Positions 34,758 to 44,483 of a stretch of DNA of 64,000 nt are shown piece after piece. The stretch lies in assembly GCF_018717645.1 (NCBI RefSeq), contig NZ_JAFLHG010000001.1:1-64000 (forward strand), given 5' to 3'. Both the position numbers and the translations under genes were made by a program. This DNA comes from Microbacterium flavum (GTDB lineage: Bacteria > Actinomycetota > Actinomycetes > Actinomycetales > Microbacteriaceae). Position 1 is the stretch's first letter. Each line of letters opens with the position of its first letter. A model generated the notes under the pieces. The model saw only the letters and a list, made by a program, of their open reading frames with translations, ran no database searches and was not told the DNA's origin.

Positions 34758-36344
34758 ATGGCCGCCACCGACCCCCAGCCGACGCTGCGCGCCCTCCTCG
34801 CGCGGGCCGACCTCGCCCTCCGGCTCGCCTCGGACGAGGCGGCCCTTCCCCCGGACGCCCTCGACACGCCCTTGCGCTGGGTGCATTCGTCCGACCTCGC
34901 CGACCCCACTCCCTTCCTGGCGGACGATCTGCTTCTGCTGACCACCGGCACCCAGTTCATGGCCGCGCCGGGCGGAGTGGCGGCACCGACTCTCCCGGTA
35001 CACCCCCCGAACACGACCCCGGCCCCGACGACCGAGGACGCCTATGTCGCGCGGCTCCGAGCCCGCGGGGTGCGCGGGCTCGGCTTCGGAACGGAGGTCG
35101 TCCGCGACGGCATCCCCGCGGCGCTGCTGGATGCGTGCCGCGACCAGGGGATGCCGCTGTTCGAGGTCCCCTACCGGACGCCGTTCATCGCCCTCGCGCG
35201 AGCCAACGCCGAGGCGATCGCCGCGCAGGCCTATGCACGCCGCACGTGGGCGCTGTCGGCGCAGCGCGCGATCTCACTCGCCGCGCTGCGCCCCGATGGC
35301 CTGGGTGCGACGGTCGCCGAGCTGGCGAAGCAGCTGGATGCGTGGGTGGGTCTGTATGACGCCGCCGGGGTCCTCACCTCCCACCGCGCCCCGCGCGGCG
35401 ACCTCGATCCCGACATCCGCGCCGCGGTCGATGCCGAGGCCGGCGCCGTGCTGCGCCGCGGAGCCCGCGCGGCCTCGCAGTTCGAGTCGAACGGGACGCG
35501 CGTGACCCTGCAGACGCTCGGTCGCGGGGGGCATCTGCGCGGTCTCATCGCGATCGTGGGAACCGAGCTCGACCTCGAGGGCCGCAGCGTCGTCACCTCG
35601 GTCATCGCGATGGCCGGGCTCGCCCTCGAGCAGAACGTGGGTCTCGGTCGCGCACGCGGCGCTCTCCGCGCCGCCCTCGTGCAGGCGCTGCAGGCGGGCG
35701 ACGTCGGCCTCGCGCGCAGGGTCTCGAAAGAGCTCTGGGGTCCGCTTCCGCCCGCGCCGGTGGTGGTCGCGGTGGCGCCCCTGGCGTCCGGGCGAGCGGA
35801 TGCCGCGACGGACTGGCTGGAGCTGCGGACCGCAGAGCGGCGCGGCGCACTCTTCCACGGCCGCGGAGCCGACGGGCACGTCATCGTCGTCCCCGCCGGC
35901 GACGCCGACCTCCTGGAGACCTTCGCCGGCCTGTTCGATGCCGCCGTCGGCATCGGCGACCCGGTGGACTACGCCGGGTTCGCGCGGGCGCATGAGCAGG
36001 CCGTCGTTGCCGCGCGCCGGGCGGATGCCGGCACGGTGGCCTCCTTCTCCGCGATAGCCGGTGGGGTGTTCGCCGCGCTCGATACGGCGGAGGGCAGAGC
36101 GCTCGCGCAGGCGCGGCTGCGACCGCTGCACGCCCACGACCAGGAGCACGGCTCGCAGCTGACCGAGACGGTGCGCACCTGGCTCGCCCACGACGCACGG
36201 ATCGATGAGGCCGCCCATGCCCTCGGCATCCACCGCCACACGGTCCGAGCCCGCGTCGCGCAGGCGCAGCAGGTGCTCGGGGTCGACCTCAGCTCCTTCC
36301 CCACCCGCGCAGAGCTGTGGGCCGCGCTCGTCGCCGCGGGCTGA
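34758..36344 (+). CDS. PucR-family transcriptional regulator
   Basis: A 528-residue regulator with the PucR layout: an N-terminal PucR sensor domain (about 10-130, with LRWVHSSDLADPTPFLADDL), a middle GGDEF-like/CdaR region and a C-terminal helix-turn-helix (DEAAHALGIHRHTVRARVAQ at about 485-505). GGAAG lies near the ATG. It is divergent from the putrescine/GABA operon, which makes it the likely activator; PucR and GabR-like proteins of this family sense purine or amine catabolites. The regulatory ligand is unknown. Confidence 0.9.
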   Translation: MAATDPQPTLRALLARADLALRLASDEAALPPDALDTPLRWVHSSDLADPTPFLADDLLLLTTGTQFMAAPGGVAAPTLPVHPPNTTPAPTTEDAYVARLRARGVRGLGFGTEVVRDGIPAALLDACRDQGMPLFEVPYRTPFIALARANAEAIAAQAYARRTWALSAQRAISLAALRPDGLGATVAELAKQLDAWVGLYDAAGVLTSHRAPRGDLDPDIRAAVDAEAGAVLRRGARAASQFESNGTRVTLQTLGRGGHLRGLIAIVGTELDLEGRSVVTSVIAMAGLALEQNVGLGRARGALRAALVQALQAGDVGLARRVSKELWGPLPPAPVVVAVAPLASGRADAATDWLELRTAERRGALFHGRGADGHVIVVPAGDADLLETFAGLFDAAVGIGDPVDYAGFARAHEQAVVAARRADAGTVASFSAIAGGVFAALDTAEGRALAQARLRPLHAHDQEHGSQLTETVRTWLAHDARIDEAAHALGIHRHTVRARVAQAQQVLGVDLSSFPTRAELWAALVAAG

Positions 36345-36368
36345 GGCGTCTCCTGCTGCTCCGCGGCG

Positions 36369-36439
36369 CGCGAGACACCGCGCGCGCGCCGAGACACCGG
36401 CGCCCCGTCGTCGTCTCGGTGCGCGGACGGCGTCTCGCG
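36369..36439. repeat. Nested inverted repeats between pucR and the VIT1 gene
   Basis: CGCGAGAC (36369-36376) pairs with GTCTCGCG (36432-36439), and inner CCGAGAC pairs with GTCTCGG. The sequence GAGACACCG occurs twice. It lies between convergent genes and could act as a bidirectional terminator. Confidence 0.5.
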
Positions 36440-36469
36440 GACCGGGCCTCCGCCGGATGCCCGGCGGGG

Positions 36470-37207
36470 TCAGCCGATCGCGGTGCCGAACAGCGTCCCG
36501 ACGAGGAACGTGGCCGCCAGAGCGATGGCCCCGCCGATCATCGTGCGCGCGACCGCGAGCCCGCGACGCGCTCCCCCGAGCCACGCCGCGACGTAGCCCG
36601 TGAGCGCGAGCGCGATGAGGACGGCCACGAAGGTGGCGATGATCCGGGCGGGATGCGGCAGGAGCAGGATCGTCGCCATCGGCAGGAGCGCGCCGACGGT
36701 GAAGGCGACGGCGGAGGCGAGCGCCGCGTGCCACGGGCTGACGACGTCGTCCTGATCGATGTTCAGCTCGACGGAGAGGTGTGCCTTCAGAGCGTCCTTC
36801 TCGGTGAGCTCGGCCGCGACCCGCTCGGCCGTTGCGCGGCTGAGGCCCTGCTGCTCGTAGAGACCGACGAGCTCGGCGAACTCCGCGTCGGGATCCTCGA
36901 GCAGCTCCTTCCGCTCCTTCTCGATGAGGGCGCGCTCCGTGTCCCGCTGACTGGAGACCGAGACGTATTCCCCGAGCGCCATGGAGATCGCGCCACCGAC
37001 GAGGGCGGCCGACCCGGCGAGGAGGACGGGGATCACCTCGGAGGTGGCGCCCGCGACGCCGACCACGACGGCGGCCGTGGAGACGATGCCGTCGTTCGCG
37101 CCCAGCACGCCCGCGCGCAGCCAGTTCAGCCGCTGCGAGAGGCCGAGCCGGTGCGGCTCATCGGGGTGGGCGCCTGGGGTCTCGGGCACGGCTGCGGAGG
37201 AGGTCAT
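36470..37207 (-). CDS. VIT1/CCC1-family membrane transporter
   Basis: A 245-residue protein of the vacuolar iron transporter family. The first helix region WLRAGVLGANDGIVSTAAVV and GGAISMALGEYVSVSSQRDT are clear family motifs, followed by a cytoplasmic acidic helical segment with EKERKELLEDPDAEFAEL and three C-terminal helices. Plant and yeast homologues move iron or manganese; bacterial members are less defined. A TACCGT box at 37215-37220 lies 7 nt before the ATG, so it is probably leaderless; a GTG at 37216 is an alternative start. Confidence 0.9.
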   Translation of the reverse strand: MTSSAAVPETPGAHPDEPHRLGLSQRLNWLRAGVLGANDGIVSTAAVVVGVAGATSEVIPVLLAGSAALVGGAISMALGEYVSVSSQRDTERALIEKERKELLEDPDAEFAELVGLYEQQGLSRATAERVAAELTEKDALKAHLSVELNIDQDDVVSPWHAALASAVAFTVGALLPMATILLLPHPARIIATFVAVLIALALTGYVAAWLGGARRGLAVARTMIGGAIALAATFLVGTLFGTAIG

Positions 37208-37284
37208 GACCCTCACGGTACGACGCGCGGCGACGCTCGACCAGCAAGCGGAGGCTCACCTCATGGGCCTCCCCGCCGCACGCG

Positions 37285-38763
37285 TCACGCGGTGGGCGCG
37301 TGCGCCTCGAGGAACTCGTAGAGGTCGGTGGTGTCGACCCCGGGGAACGAGCCCGTCGGCAGCGTCGCGAGGAGCGTGCGCGGCGTGCGGACGTTCGGCC
37401 ACGCCTGGTCGCGCCACTGCGACTCCAGCTCCGCAGGGGCCCTGCGGCAGCACACCTCGACGGCGTGCCGCGAGAGCCCGCGGTTGGTGGTCTCGCGCCC
37501 GAGGAACCACTTGGTGTCGTCGAAGCGGACGCCGACGGACACCGAATGCGCTCCCTCGCTGGAGCCCTCCACGCGCGCCGTGCACCAGTACGTGCCGTTC
37601 CCGGTGTCGGTGTACTGGTAGTACGGATTGAACTTGTCGGGGATGTCGAACACGGCCCGGCTCGTCCAGCGACGGCAGCACAGCTGGCCCTCGATCGACC
37701 CCAGGCGATCGGCGGGGAAGTTGACGTCGTCGTTCTCGTACGCCTTCGTGATGGTCCCCGATTCGTGGACCTTCAGGAAGTGCACCCGGATGCCGAGGTG
37801 GCGCGTCGCGAGGTTCGTGAAGCGATGGGCGGCGGTCTCGTAGGACACTGAGTAGGTGTCGCGGAGGTCCTCGATCGAGATCGCGCGGCGCGCCTTGGCA
37901 TCCTGCAGCGCGGGCGCGGCGTGCTCCTCGGGGATGAGGAGCGCGCCGGTGAGGTAGTTCGTCTCCACGCGCTGACGCAGGAACTCGGCGTACGAGCGGG
38001 GTTCGCTGTGCCCGAGGATGCGGCTGCCGAGGGCCTGCAGCACGGCCGTGCGCGAATCGCCCTTCGCGGGGACGGTGCTGGACAGGTACAGCCGTCCGTT
38101 GCGGACGTCGGCGACCGACCGCGTCGATGCCGGAAGGTCGGGGACGTAGTGCAGCGAGAACCCGAGGTGAGCGGCGATGTCCGACGCCGTGCGCTGGGTG
38201 ACCGGGCCTCCGGGGTGGTCGACGGCGCGCAGGATGCCGCGCGCATGCTCCTCGAGCTCGGCGAAGTAGTTGTCCTGTCGGCGCATGAGGTGGCGCAGCT
38301 CGACGTTGGCGCGACGCGCCTCCTCCGGCGTCGCCGACCTCTCGTCGCCCAGGCGCTCGATCTCTCCGTGGAGCGCGAGCATCGCCCGGAGGGCGTCGTC
38401 GGGGAGCGTCTTGCCGATTCGGAACGCGTCGATGCCGAGGGAGCGGAAGGTCGACCCCTTCATCGCGCGCTCGAGCGCGATCTCGAGAGTGGCACGCTCG
38501 TCCAGCGTCTCAGCCTCCAGGAGCTGATCGACGCTCGCGCCCAGCGCCTTGGCGATCGTGCGGAGCAGGGTCAGCTTCGGTTCCCGCTTGCCGGTCTCGA
38601 TCATCGAGAGCTGGCTCGGCGCCCGCTCGACCGCGCCGGCGAGCTCTTCGAGCGTCATCCCGCGCGCCACCCGCAGCTGGCGGATGCGGCGGCCGATCGT
38701 GAGCGCATCGGCGGCATCGGCCTCGTCGCCGGCATCCGTCGTCATCGTCTCCGGGAGTGTCAT
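37285..38763 (-). CDS. ramB: XRE/ImmA-like regulator of acetate metabolism, RamB-like
   Basis: A 492-residue regulator. The N-terminal XRE helix-turn-helix covers about residues 25-80 (IRQLRVARGMTLEELAGAVE, then APSQLSMIETGKREPKLTLL), an IrrE/ImmA (DUF955) domain follows with the PEEHAAPALQDAK-type segment, and a C-terminal DUF2083 domain rich in Cys and Trp ends the protein. This is the architecture of RamB, the repressor of acetate and glyoxylate-cycle genes in corynebacteria. It is divergent from malate synthase, the expected target, across a region with three direct repeats. Confidence 0.88.
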   Translation of the reverse strand: MTLPETMTTDAGDEADAADALTIGRRIRQLRVARGMTLEELAGAVERAPSQLSMIETGKREPKLTLLRTIAKALGASVDQLLEAETLDERATLEIALERAMKGSTFRSLGIDAFRIGKTLPDDALRAMLALHGEIERLGDERSATPEEARRANVELRHLMRRQDNYFAELEEHARGILRAVDHPGGPVTQRTASDIAAHLGFSLHYVPDLPASTRSVADVRNGRLYLSSTVPAKGDSRTAVLQALGSRILGHSEPRSYAEFLRQRVETNYLTGALLIPEEHAAPALQDAKARRAISIEDLRDTYSVSYETAAHRFTNLATRHLGIRVHFLKVHESGTITKAYENDDVNFPADRLGSIEGQLCCRRWTSRAVFDIPDKFNPYYQYTDTGNGTYWCTARVEGSSEGAHSVSVGVRFDDTKWFLGRETTNRGLSRHAVEVCCRRAPAELESQWRDQAWPNVRTPRTLLATLPTGSFPGVDTTDLYEFLEAHAPTA

Positions 38764-38780
38764 GACCGGGAGTCTGTCAC

Positions 38781-38822
38781 ATTCGGCGAAATTCGGTCAA
38801 AGTTCACACGGGATTTGGTCAT
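38781..38822. promoter_or_regulatory. Direct-repeat operator candidates, ramB-aceB intergenic region
   Basis: ATTCGGCGAA (38781-38790) and ATTCGGTCAA (38791-38800) are adjacent with a 10-bp period, and ATTTGGTCAT (38813-38822) lies 12 bp further on. They sit in the 133-bp gap between the two divergent genes, 18 nt from the ramB start. Binding by the RamB-like protein is inferred; the corynebacterial RamB consensus is different but also contains T-rich and A-rich halves. Confidence 0.55.
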
Positions 38823-38896
38823 CGTGAGGGTCATTCTTCACTCAGAGTGGTCCCACGGCCACCCCGGCCGCACCTTCGAGACAGAGAGACAGGGCC

Positions 38897-40564
38897 ATGA
38901 CTCCCACCGCCACGGGCATCGCGCCTGACACGACCACCCGCCCCACGACGGGGCCCATCCCGACGTCGGCGATCGTCGTCACGGGACCGATCCGAAGCCG
39001 GTACGAGGAGATCCTCACCCCCGACGCCCTCGCCTTCCTCTCCGCGCTGCACGCGCGGTTCGCGGGGCGCCGGCACGACCGGCTCGCCGACCGCATGCGG
39101 CGGCGCTTCGAGATCGGCAACGGCCACGACCCGCAGTTCCGCGACGACACGCGCCACATCCGCGAGGATGCCGACTGGAAGGTCGCCGGTGCCGGCCCCG
39201 GCCTCGAGGATCGCCGCGTGGAGATCACGGGCCCGACCGACCCGAAGATGACGATCAACGCGCTGAACTCGGGAGCGCGCGTCTGGCTGGCCGACCAGGA
39301 GGACGCCACGAGCCCCACCTGGCGCAACGTCATTGAGGGCCAGCTGTCGCTCTTCGACGCCATCCGCGGCCAGCTCCGCCACACCTCGCCCGAGGGCAAG
39401 GTGTACGAGGTGACCGCGGAGCGCACGCCGACGATCGTCATGCGCCCCCGCGGGTGGCACCTGACAGAGAAGCACATCGACTTCACCGACCGCGCCGGCC
39501 GTACCCTGGCGACCTCCGGCTCGCTCGTCGACTTCGGCCTGTACTTCTTCCACAACGCGAAGCGCCTCATCGAGAACGGTGTCGGCCCGTACTTCTACAT
39601 CGCCAAGATCGAGTCCAGCGAAGAGGCGAAGCTGTGGGACGACGTGTTCACCTTCAGCGAGGACTACATCGGCATCCCGCACGGCACGATCCGCGCGACG
39701 GTGCTGATCGAGACGCTGCCGGCCGCGTTCGAGATGGAGGAGATCCTCTTCGAGCTGCGCGACCACATCGCGGGCTTGAACGCCGGCCGCTGGGACTACA
39801 TCTTCTCGATGATCAAGAACTACCGCGGCCGCGGCGCCCGGTTCGTCCTGCCCGACCGCAGCCAGGTGACGATGACGGTGCCGTTCATGCGCGCCTACAC
39901 GGAGCTGCTGGTGCAGACGTGCCACAAGCGCGGCGCCTTCGCGATCGGCGGGATGAGCGCGTTCATCCCGAACCGCCGCGACCCCGAGGTGACCGCCCAG
40001 GCGTTCGAGAAGGTGTCGGCCGACAAGAAGCGCGAGGCCGGCGACGGCTTCGACGGCACGTGGGTCGCCCACCCCGACCTCATCCCCGTGGCGCAGGCGG
40101 AGTTCGACGCGGTGCTCGGCGACCGGCCCAACCAGGTCGACCGTCAGCGCCCCGAGGTGAGCGTGCAGGCGTCCCAGCTGATCGACGTGCACATCGGCCT
40201 GCCGATCACCGCCGCAGGCGTGTACGCCAACGTGTCGGTCGGCATCCGGTACATCGAAGCATGGCTGCGCGGCCTGGGCGCGGTCGCGATCGACAACCTG
40301 ATGGAGGATGCCGCGACGGCAGAGATCTCGCGCTCGCAGGTCTGGCAGTGGATCCACCAGGACCGGTCCACGGAGGACGGCACGAGGATCACCCGCGCGT
40401 ACATCGAGTCGCTCATCACGCGCACGCTCGAGGAGGCAACGCGGTTCGAGGGCGACCGCTTCGACGACGCGGCGGCGATCTTCGAGCAGGTGGCCCTCGG
40501 CGAGGACTTCCCGACGTTCCTGACGCTGGTCGCCTACGCGGACTACCTCACCGACGAGGACTGA
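38897..40564 (+). CDS. aceB: Malate synthase A
   Basis: A 555-residue enzyme that condenses glyoxylate and acetyl-CoA to malate in the glyoxylate shunt. The signature of the A isoform, LPDRSQVTMTVPFMRAYTEL then KRGAFAIGGMSAFIPNRRD, is present. Arg and acidic residues of the active site appear in MRPRGWHLTEKHIDF and EIEE-like segments. Length is normal (about 540). The start ATG at 38897 is preceded by purine-rich sequence. It is divergent from the RamB-like regulator. Isocitrate lyase is not in the window. Confidence 0.96.
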   Translation: MTPTATGIAPDTTTRPTTGPIPTSAIVVTGPIRSRYEEILTPDALAFLSALHARFAGRRHDRLADRMRRRFEIGNGHDPQFRDDTRHIREDADWKVAGAGPGLEDRRVEITGPTDPKMTINALNSGARVWLADQEDATSPTWRNVIEGQLSLFDAIRGQLRHTSPEGKVYEVTAERTPTIVMRPRGWHLTEKHIDFTDRAGRTLATSGSLVDFGLYFFHNAKRLIENGVGPYFYIAKIESSEEAKLWDDVFTFSEDYIGIPHGTIRATVLIETLPAAFEMEEILFELRDHIAGLNAGRWDYIFSMIKNYRGRGARFVLPDRSQVTMTVPFMRAYTELLVQTCHKRGAFAIGGMSAFIPNRRDPEVTAQAFEKVSADKKREAGDGFDGTWVAHPDLIPVAQAEFDAVLGDRPNQVDRQRPEVSVQASQLIDVHIGLPITAAGVYANVSVGIRYIEAWLRGLGAVAIDNLMEDAATAEISRSQVWQWIHQDRSTEDGTRITRAYIESLITRTLEEATRFEGDRFDDAAAIFEQVALGEDFPTFLTLVAYADYLTDED

Positions 40565-41223
40565 ACCTCATCCGTGGGGCGGGGGTCGGATGCCACGGCA
40601 TCCGGCCCCTCTTCGTGCGCCCCGCGGCGTCGCGAGGCGGCGCGGCCGATGCTGCCGTCGATCCACACCGCGAGCCAGACCGCACCGAGACCGACGACGG
40701 CGACCGTCGCCTGCGAGATGAGGGCGATCGCGCTCGAGGGGAACGAGTGCTCGACCAGGACCGGGGTGATGAGCGCGGGGATGACGGCGAGGACGATGAC
40801 CGTCCAGGTCCAGGGGTGTCTCCCCCGCGCGATGACCCAGCCGCCCACGGCGGCGACGAGGACGACCCCGCCCTGATCCAGGACGAATCGCCAGAACGTG
40901 ACGGGATGCACGACGTTCCCCGCCGCGTGCTGCAGGCCGAAGGTCACCCACATGAGAAGCACGACGCAGACGAGGGTGACCGCGCCCAGCCGCCGCCACC
41001 CGGAGGTCGGCAGAAGGATCACCGCGGTGAGCATCGAACCCAGCACGAGGAGGAACTGCACGAGGCTCTGCAGCGGGGCATCCGATGCGATCGTGCCGGC
41101 GTAGACCTCCGACTGCACGATGGAGGAGAAGTCCGTCGCGACCCCGAGGTAGCCGCCGACGAGCATCGCGACGATCGCCGCTCCGTACCGCGCGGAGCGG
41201 TCGAAGGCGAGCACCGGGGCCAT
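40543..41223 (-). CDS. Pr6Pr-type membrane protein
   Basis: A 226-residue protein with six hydrophobic segments, similar in layout to the Pr6Pr family: LLVLGSMLTAVILLPTSGWR, then HPVTFWRFVLDQGGVVLVAA and FPSSAIALISQATVAVVGLG. The role of this family is unknown. A TACCCT box at 41230-41235 lies 6 nt before the ATG, so the message is probably leaderless. Its last 22 nt overlap the end of aceB on the other strand, and the aceB terminator hairpin lies inside its coding 3' end. Confidence 0.75.
   Translation of the reverse strand: MAPVLAFDRSARYGAAIVAMLVGGYLGVATDFSSIVQSEVYAGTIASDAPLQSLVQFLLVLGSMLTAVILLPTSGWRRLGAVTLVCVVLLMWVTFGLQHAAGNVVHPVTFWRFVLDQGGVVLVAAVGGWVIARGRHPWTWTVIVLAVIPALITPVLVEHSFPSSAIALISQATVAVVGLGAVWLAVWIDGSIGRAASRRRGAHEEGPDAVASDPRPTDEVQSSSVR
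40582..40609. terminator. Hairpin terminator of aceB inside the convergent gene
   Basis: Stem GGGG-T-C-GGATGCC (40582-40594) with GGCATCC-G-G-CCCC (40597-40609) and an AC loop, followed by TCTT. It lies 18 nt after the aceB stop and within the C-terminal codons of the membrane protein encoded on the other strand. Confidence 0.7.
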
Positions 41224-41276
41224 GCGCCGAGGGTAGCGGATAATGTCAGAGACCGCGGGAAGCGACGGGGGATGCG

Positions 41277-43007
41277 ATGGCCAGGGCGGACGAGGACAGC
41301 CGGACGAGTCGGCGCGAGTTCCTGCGTCGCACCGGCATCGGCGCCGCGGGGCTCGCGATCGGCGGATCGGCCGCGGCCGCGGTCACCACTGCGGCCACCG
41401 TCCACCCGCCCGAATTCGCTCCTCTGACGCCGCGGCACTCTCCCGGCTTCGACCACATCGTCGTGCTCATGTTCGAGAACCGCAGCTTCGACAACGTGCT
41501 CGGCCGCCTCTATACCGCGCAGGAGAAGTCCGCCGCCGACTTCGACGGGCTCGCGCAGGGCTCCTACGCCAACCTCGGCCCCGACGGCGCGCCCGTTCCG
41601 GCCTATGTGTACGAGGGACCGACGGATCGGATCATGCAGCAGCCGCAGCCCGATCCCGGCGAGACCTACCCGCACGTGAACACGCAGCTGTTCGGCATCA
41701 TCGACCCGCTCACCAACGCCGACCTCCGGGTGCATCCCCTGTCGGCGCCGTTCAACAACCCGCAGCCCGAGCAGACGCCGACGAACGGCGGGTTCGTGGA
41801 GGACTACATCGTCAACTTCCGCCTCGGCAAGCGTCGCGAGCCGACGCCCGAGGAGTACCGCGTCGCGATGGGCGGGTTCAGCCCCGACATGCTGCCCGTC
41901 CTGTCGACCCTGGCGCGGGAGTTCGCCGTCTACGACAACTGGTTCGCGGGTGTGCCGTCGCAGACGTTCTGCAACCGGTCGTTCTTCCACGCGTCGACGT
42001 CGCACGGATACGTCACGAACCACAACGGCGACGACTACGGGAAGTGGATCAATGCCCCCGCGGCGCCCACGATCTTCAACCGGCTGGAAGAGGCGGGCAT
42101 CCCGTGGCGGGTCTATTACGACCCGACCCAGCTCGTCTCGATGACGGGGATGCTGCATGCGTCGGTCCTGCGCCGCTATTGGAAGACGCATTTCCGCGAC
42201 ATGACGCAGTTCTACGAGGACGCCGCGAACGGCACCCTGCCTGCCTACGCGTTCGTCGAACCGCGGATGATCTTCAACCACAACGACATGCACCCGCCCT
42301 GGGGCGAGCTGCGCGACGGCGAGATCGAGCTCGACAACGGGACGAGACTGCAGCTCGACAACAGCGCCCACTCCGATGTGCGCGCCGGAGACAAGCTGCT
42401 GCAGGACGTCTACGACGCGATCCGCGTGAGCACGAGCGCGAAGGGGTCGAACGCGATGAACACGGCGCTGGTCGTCACCTTCGACGAGCACGGCGGCACC
42501 TACGACCATGTCATCCCGCCGACGGCGACCCCGCCGACGACCGGCGACGAGGGCGAGATGGGGTTCGCGTTCGATCGCCTGGGCGTTCGAGTCCCCGCGA
42601 TCGTCGTCAGCGCGTACACGGCGTCGGGCACCGTCATCCACGATGAGATGCACCACGGCGCCGTCATCAACACCCTGTGCCGTCAGCACGGTCTGAAGCC
42701 GCTGAACGCGCGGGATGCCGGGGCGAATCCCATCTACAACGCGATCAACACCGCGACACCGCGCCAGCCCTACACCTGGCCGAAGCCGTCGTCGCTGTGG
42801 AAGCCTCCGAACCCCGAATCCGTCGCGGAGCACACCACCCCCACCCACAAGCGTCGGCCGCTGACCTCGCCCGCCCGCGGCCTGCTGGGCCTCCTGATGT
42901 CCGAGTTCGATCCGGGGGCTCCGCTTCCGAAGACGTACGGCGAGGCCTACGAGGCACTCACGCGCCACGGCAAGGGACTGTTCGGCACCCGCGACGACGC
43001 GGTGTGA
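41277..43007 (+). CDS. Tat-exported phosphoesterase (phospholipase C/AcpA superfamily)
   Basis: A 576-residue secreted enzyme. A twin-arginine signal is clear (TSRREFLRRTGIGAAGLAIG), followed by the catalytic start FDHIVVLMFENRSFDNVLGR, the hallmark of bacterial phospholipase C and acid phosphatase AcpA proteins. Later motifs are NRSFFHASTSHGYV, EPRMIFNHNDMHPPW and VTFDEHGGTYDH, with metal-binding Asp, Glu and His residues. Family members release phosphate or diacylglycerol from phospholipids. G-rich GGGGGA precedes the start. It stands upstream of a membrane esterase. Confidence 0.88.
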   Translation: MARADEDSRTSRREFLRRTGIGAAGLAIGGSAAAAVTTAATVHPPEFAPLTPRHSPGFDHIVVLMFENRSFDNVLGRLYTAQEKSAADFDGLAQGSYANLGPDGAPVPAYVYEGPTDRIMQQPQPDPGETYPHVNTQLFGIIDPLTNADLRVHPLSAPFNNPQPEQTPTNGGFVEDYIVNFRLGKRREPTPEEYRVAMGGFSPDMLPVLSTLAREFAVYDNWFAGVPSQTFCNRSFFHASTSHGYVTNHNGDDYGKWINAPAAPTIFNRLEEAGIPWRVYYDPTQLVSMTGMLHASVLRRYWKTHFRDMTQFYEDAANGTLPAYAFVEPRMIFNHNDMHPPWGELRDGEIELDNGTRLQLDNSAHSDVRAGDKLLQDVYDAIRVSTSAKGSNAMNTALVVTFDEHGGTYDHVIPPTATPPTTGDEGEMGFAFDRLGVRVPAIVVSAYTASGTVIHDEMHHGAVINTLCRQHGLKPLNARDAGANPIYNAINTATPRQPYTWPKPSSLWKPPNPESVAEHTTPTHKRRPLTSPARGLLGLLMSEFDPGAPLPKTYGEAYEALTRHGKGLFGTRDDAV

Positions 43008-43147
43008 GGCTGGGGAGCTCCCTGCGGAGCCCGTCGAGCGTCCCCGCGAACGCTTGGACAACTCATCTACACTGACCCCGACGCCCGCGACCGGTCGGGC
43101 CCTTCTCCGCCGGAGCGTGCGCCACGAACGCGATCCTCGCCATCCCC

Positions 43148-44419
43148 GTGATCGACGGCCCGGTGCCGTGGATCCTCCTCGCGCTGTCGGCCGTCATCCT
43201 CGTCTGCCTCGTCGCCCGCAGGTGGTCCGGAAGGCAGGTGATCGGGACCGTCATCGCCGCGCTCGCCGGCGCGGCGATCGCGGCCTCCGCCGTCCTCGTC
43301 GCGGATGAGACGGATGCCTTCGGCATGCGCCTGCCCACGTTCGTCCTCTTCACCTCCATTGCCGCCTTCGCCGCCGTCGGCGTCGCCGTCGCCTCCCTGT
43401 GGGCGCCGGGGTGGTGGCGGAAGATCCTCGCCGTGCTCGGCGTCGTGGTCTTCGCGGCGACCGGAGCGATCCTCGTGAACGCGCAGTTCGGCATCAACCC
43501 CACGCTCGGCAGCATCTTCGGGATCGAGCCCGATGAGAACACCCCTCTCCCCCACACCGACGGCACAGCAGCGCCCGCCCCGAAGCAGCCGCTCTACGAG
43601 ACGTGGACGCCGCCGCCCGGGATGCCGGCGACCGGCACGATCGGGTCACGGGTCATCCCCGCGACCATCTCGGGTTTCGACGCGCGTCCCGCCGGCATCT
43701 ACCTGCCCCCGGCGGCGCTCGTCGACAACCCGCCCGCACTGCCGGTGATCCTCTTCATGATGGGCCAGCCCGGCAATCCCGACGCGTCCTACATCGGCAA
43801 GGCCCTGGATGAGTACGCCGCGAAGAACCGCGGCCTGGCCCCCATCGCCGTCGTCGCGGACCAGGTCGGCACCGCTGACGTCGATACCGCCTGCGCCGAT
43901 TCGAAGGCGTACGGAAATGCGATGACCTACATCACGAAGGACGTGGTCTCGTGGATGAAGGCGAACCTGCACATCATCGACGATGCGCGGTACTGGGCGA
44001 TCGGCGGGTACTCCAACGGGGGCAGCTGCGCCATCACCCTCGCCGCGAAGCACCCCGACATGTGGAAGAACGTGATGGACGTCTCCGGCGAGCCGTTCCC
44101 GGGGTCCGAGGAGATCGACGCCGTGATCGCCGACGTCTACAACGGCGATCAGGCTGCGTTCGAGGCATCCAAACCCGTCGCGATCCTCGCCGCACATCCC
44201 GGCGAATACTCCGGGATGACCGCCGCATTCACCGCCGGCGGCGGCGACCCCGCCTACATGGCCGCGGCGGAGATGGTCTCGGCGGCGGCCCGTGAGGCCG
44301 GCATGACGGTCAGCTATGACGTCATCCCCGGCGCCGGGCATGTCGGAGACGCGGTCACGGTGGGGATGCAGATCACCGTCGGGAAGATGTTCCCGGCCCT
44401 CGGACTCACCGCGCCTTAG
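43148..44419 (+). CDS. Membrane-anchored alpha/beta-hydrolase esterase
   Basis: A 423-residue protein with four N-terminal transmembrane helices (about residues 5-120) and a C-terminal esterase-D/Ag85-like hydrolase domain. The nucleophile elbow is [19 protein letters not shown] (Ser in GYSNGG) and a catalytic His is likely in [11 protein letters not shown] near the end. Such enzymes with N-terminal helices occur in actinobacteria as acyl-transferases or esterases at the outer membrane face. Start is GTG at 43148; no ATG is in frame upstream. The substrate is unknown. Confidence 0.8.
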   Translation: MIDGPVPWILLALSAVILVCLVARRWSGRQVIGTVIAALAGAAIAASAVLVADETDAFGMRLPTFVLFTSIAAFAAVGVAVASLWAPGWWRKILAVLGVVVFAATGAILVNAQFGINPTLGSIFGIEPDENTPLPHTDGTAAPAPKQPLYETWTPPPGMPATGTIGSRVIPATISGFDARPAGIYLPPAALVDNPPALPVILFMMGQPGNPDASYIGKALDEYAAKNRGLAPIAVVADQVGTADVDTACADSKAYGNAMTYITKDVVSWMKANLHIIDDARYWAIGGYSNGGSCAITLAAKHPDMWKNVMDVSGEPFPGSEEIDAVIADVYNGDQAAFEASKPVAILAAHPGEYSGMTAAFTAGGGDPAYMAAAEMVSAAAREAGMTVSYDVIPGAGHVGDAVTVGMQITVGKMFPALGLTAP

Positions 44420-44483
44420 CCGGCTCGGGGGCCCGCCACGCGTCGCCGCTCGCGTACGGGCGGCTCGGGCTACGCTGTCCGGT

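Noticed and set aside
38897-40564. Corynebacterial RamB consensus in the aceB promoter
   Set aside because: The remembered consensus with TTTGCAAA is not present; only the ATTYGG repeats are.
43054-43308. Short plus-strand frame before the esterase gene
   Set aside because: Overlaps the first helices of the esterase in another frame, with no start signal of its own.
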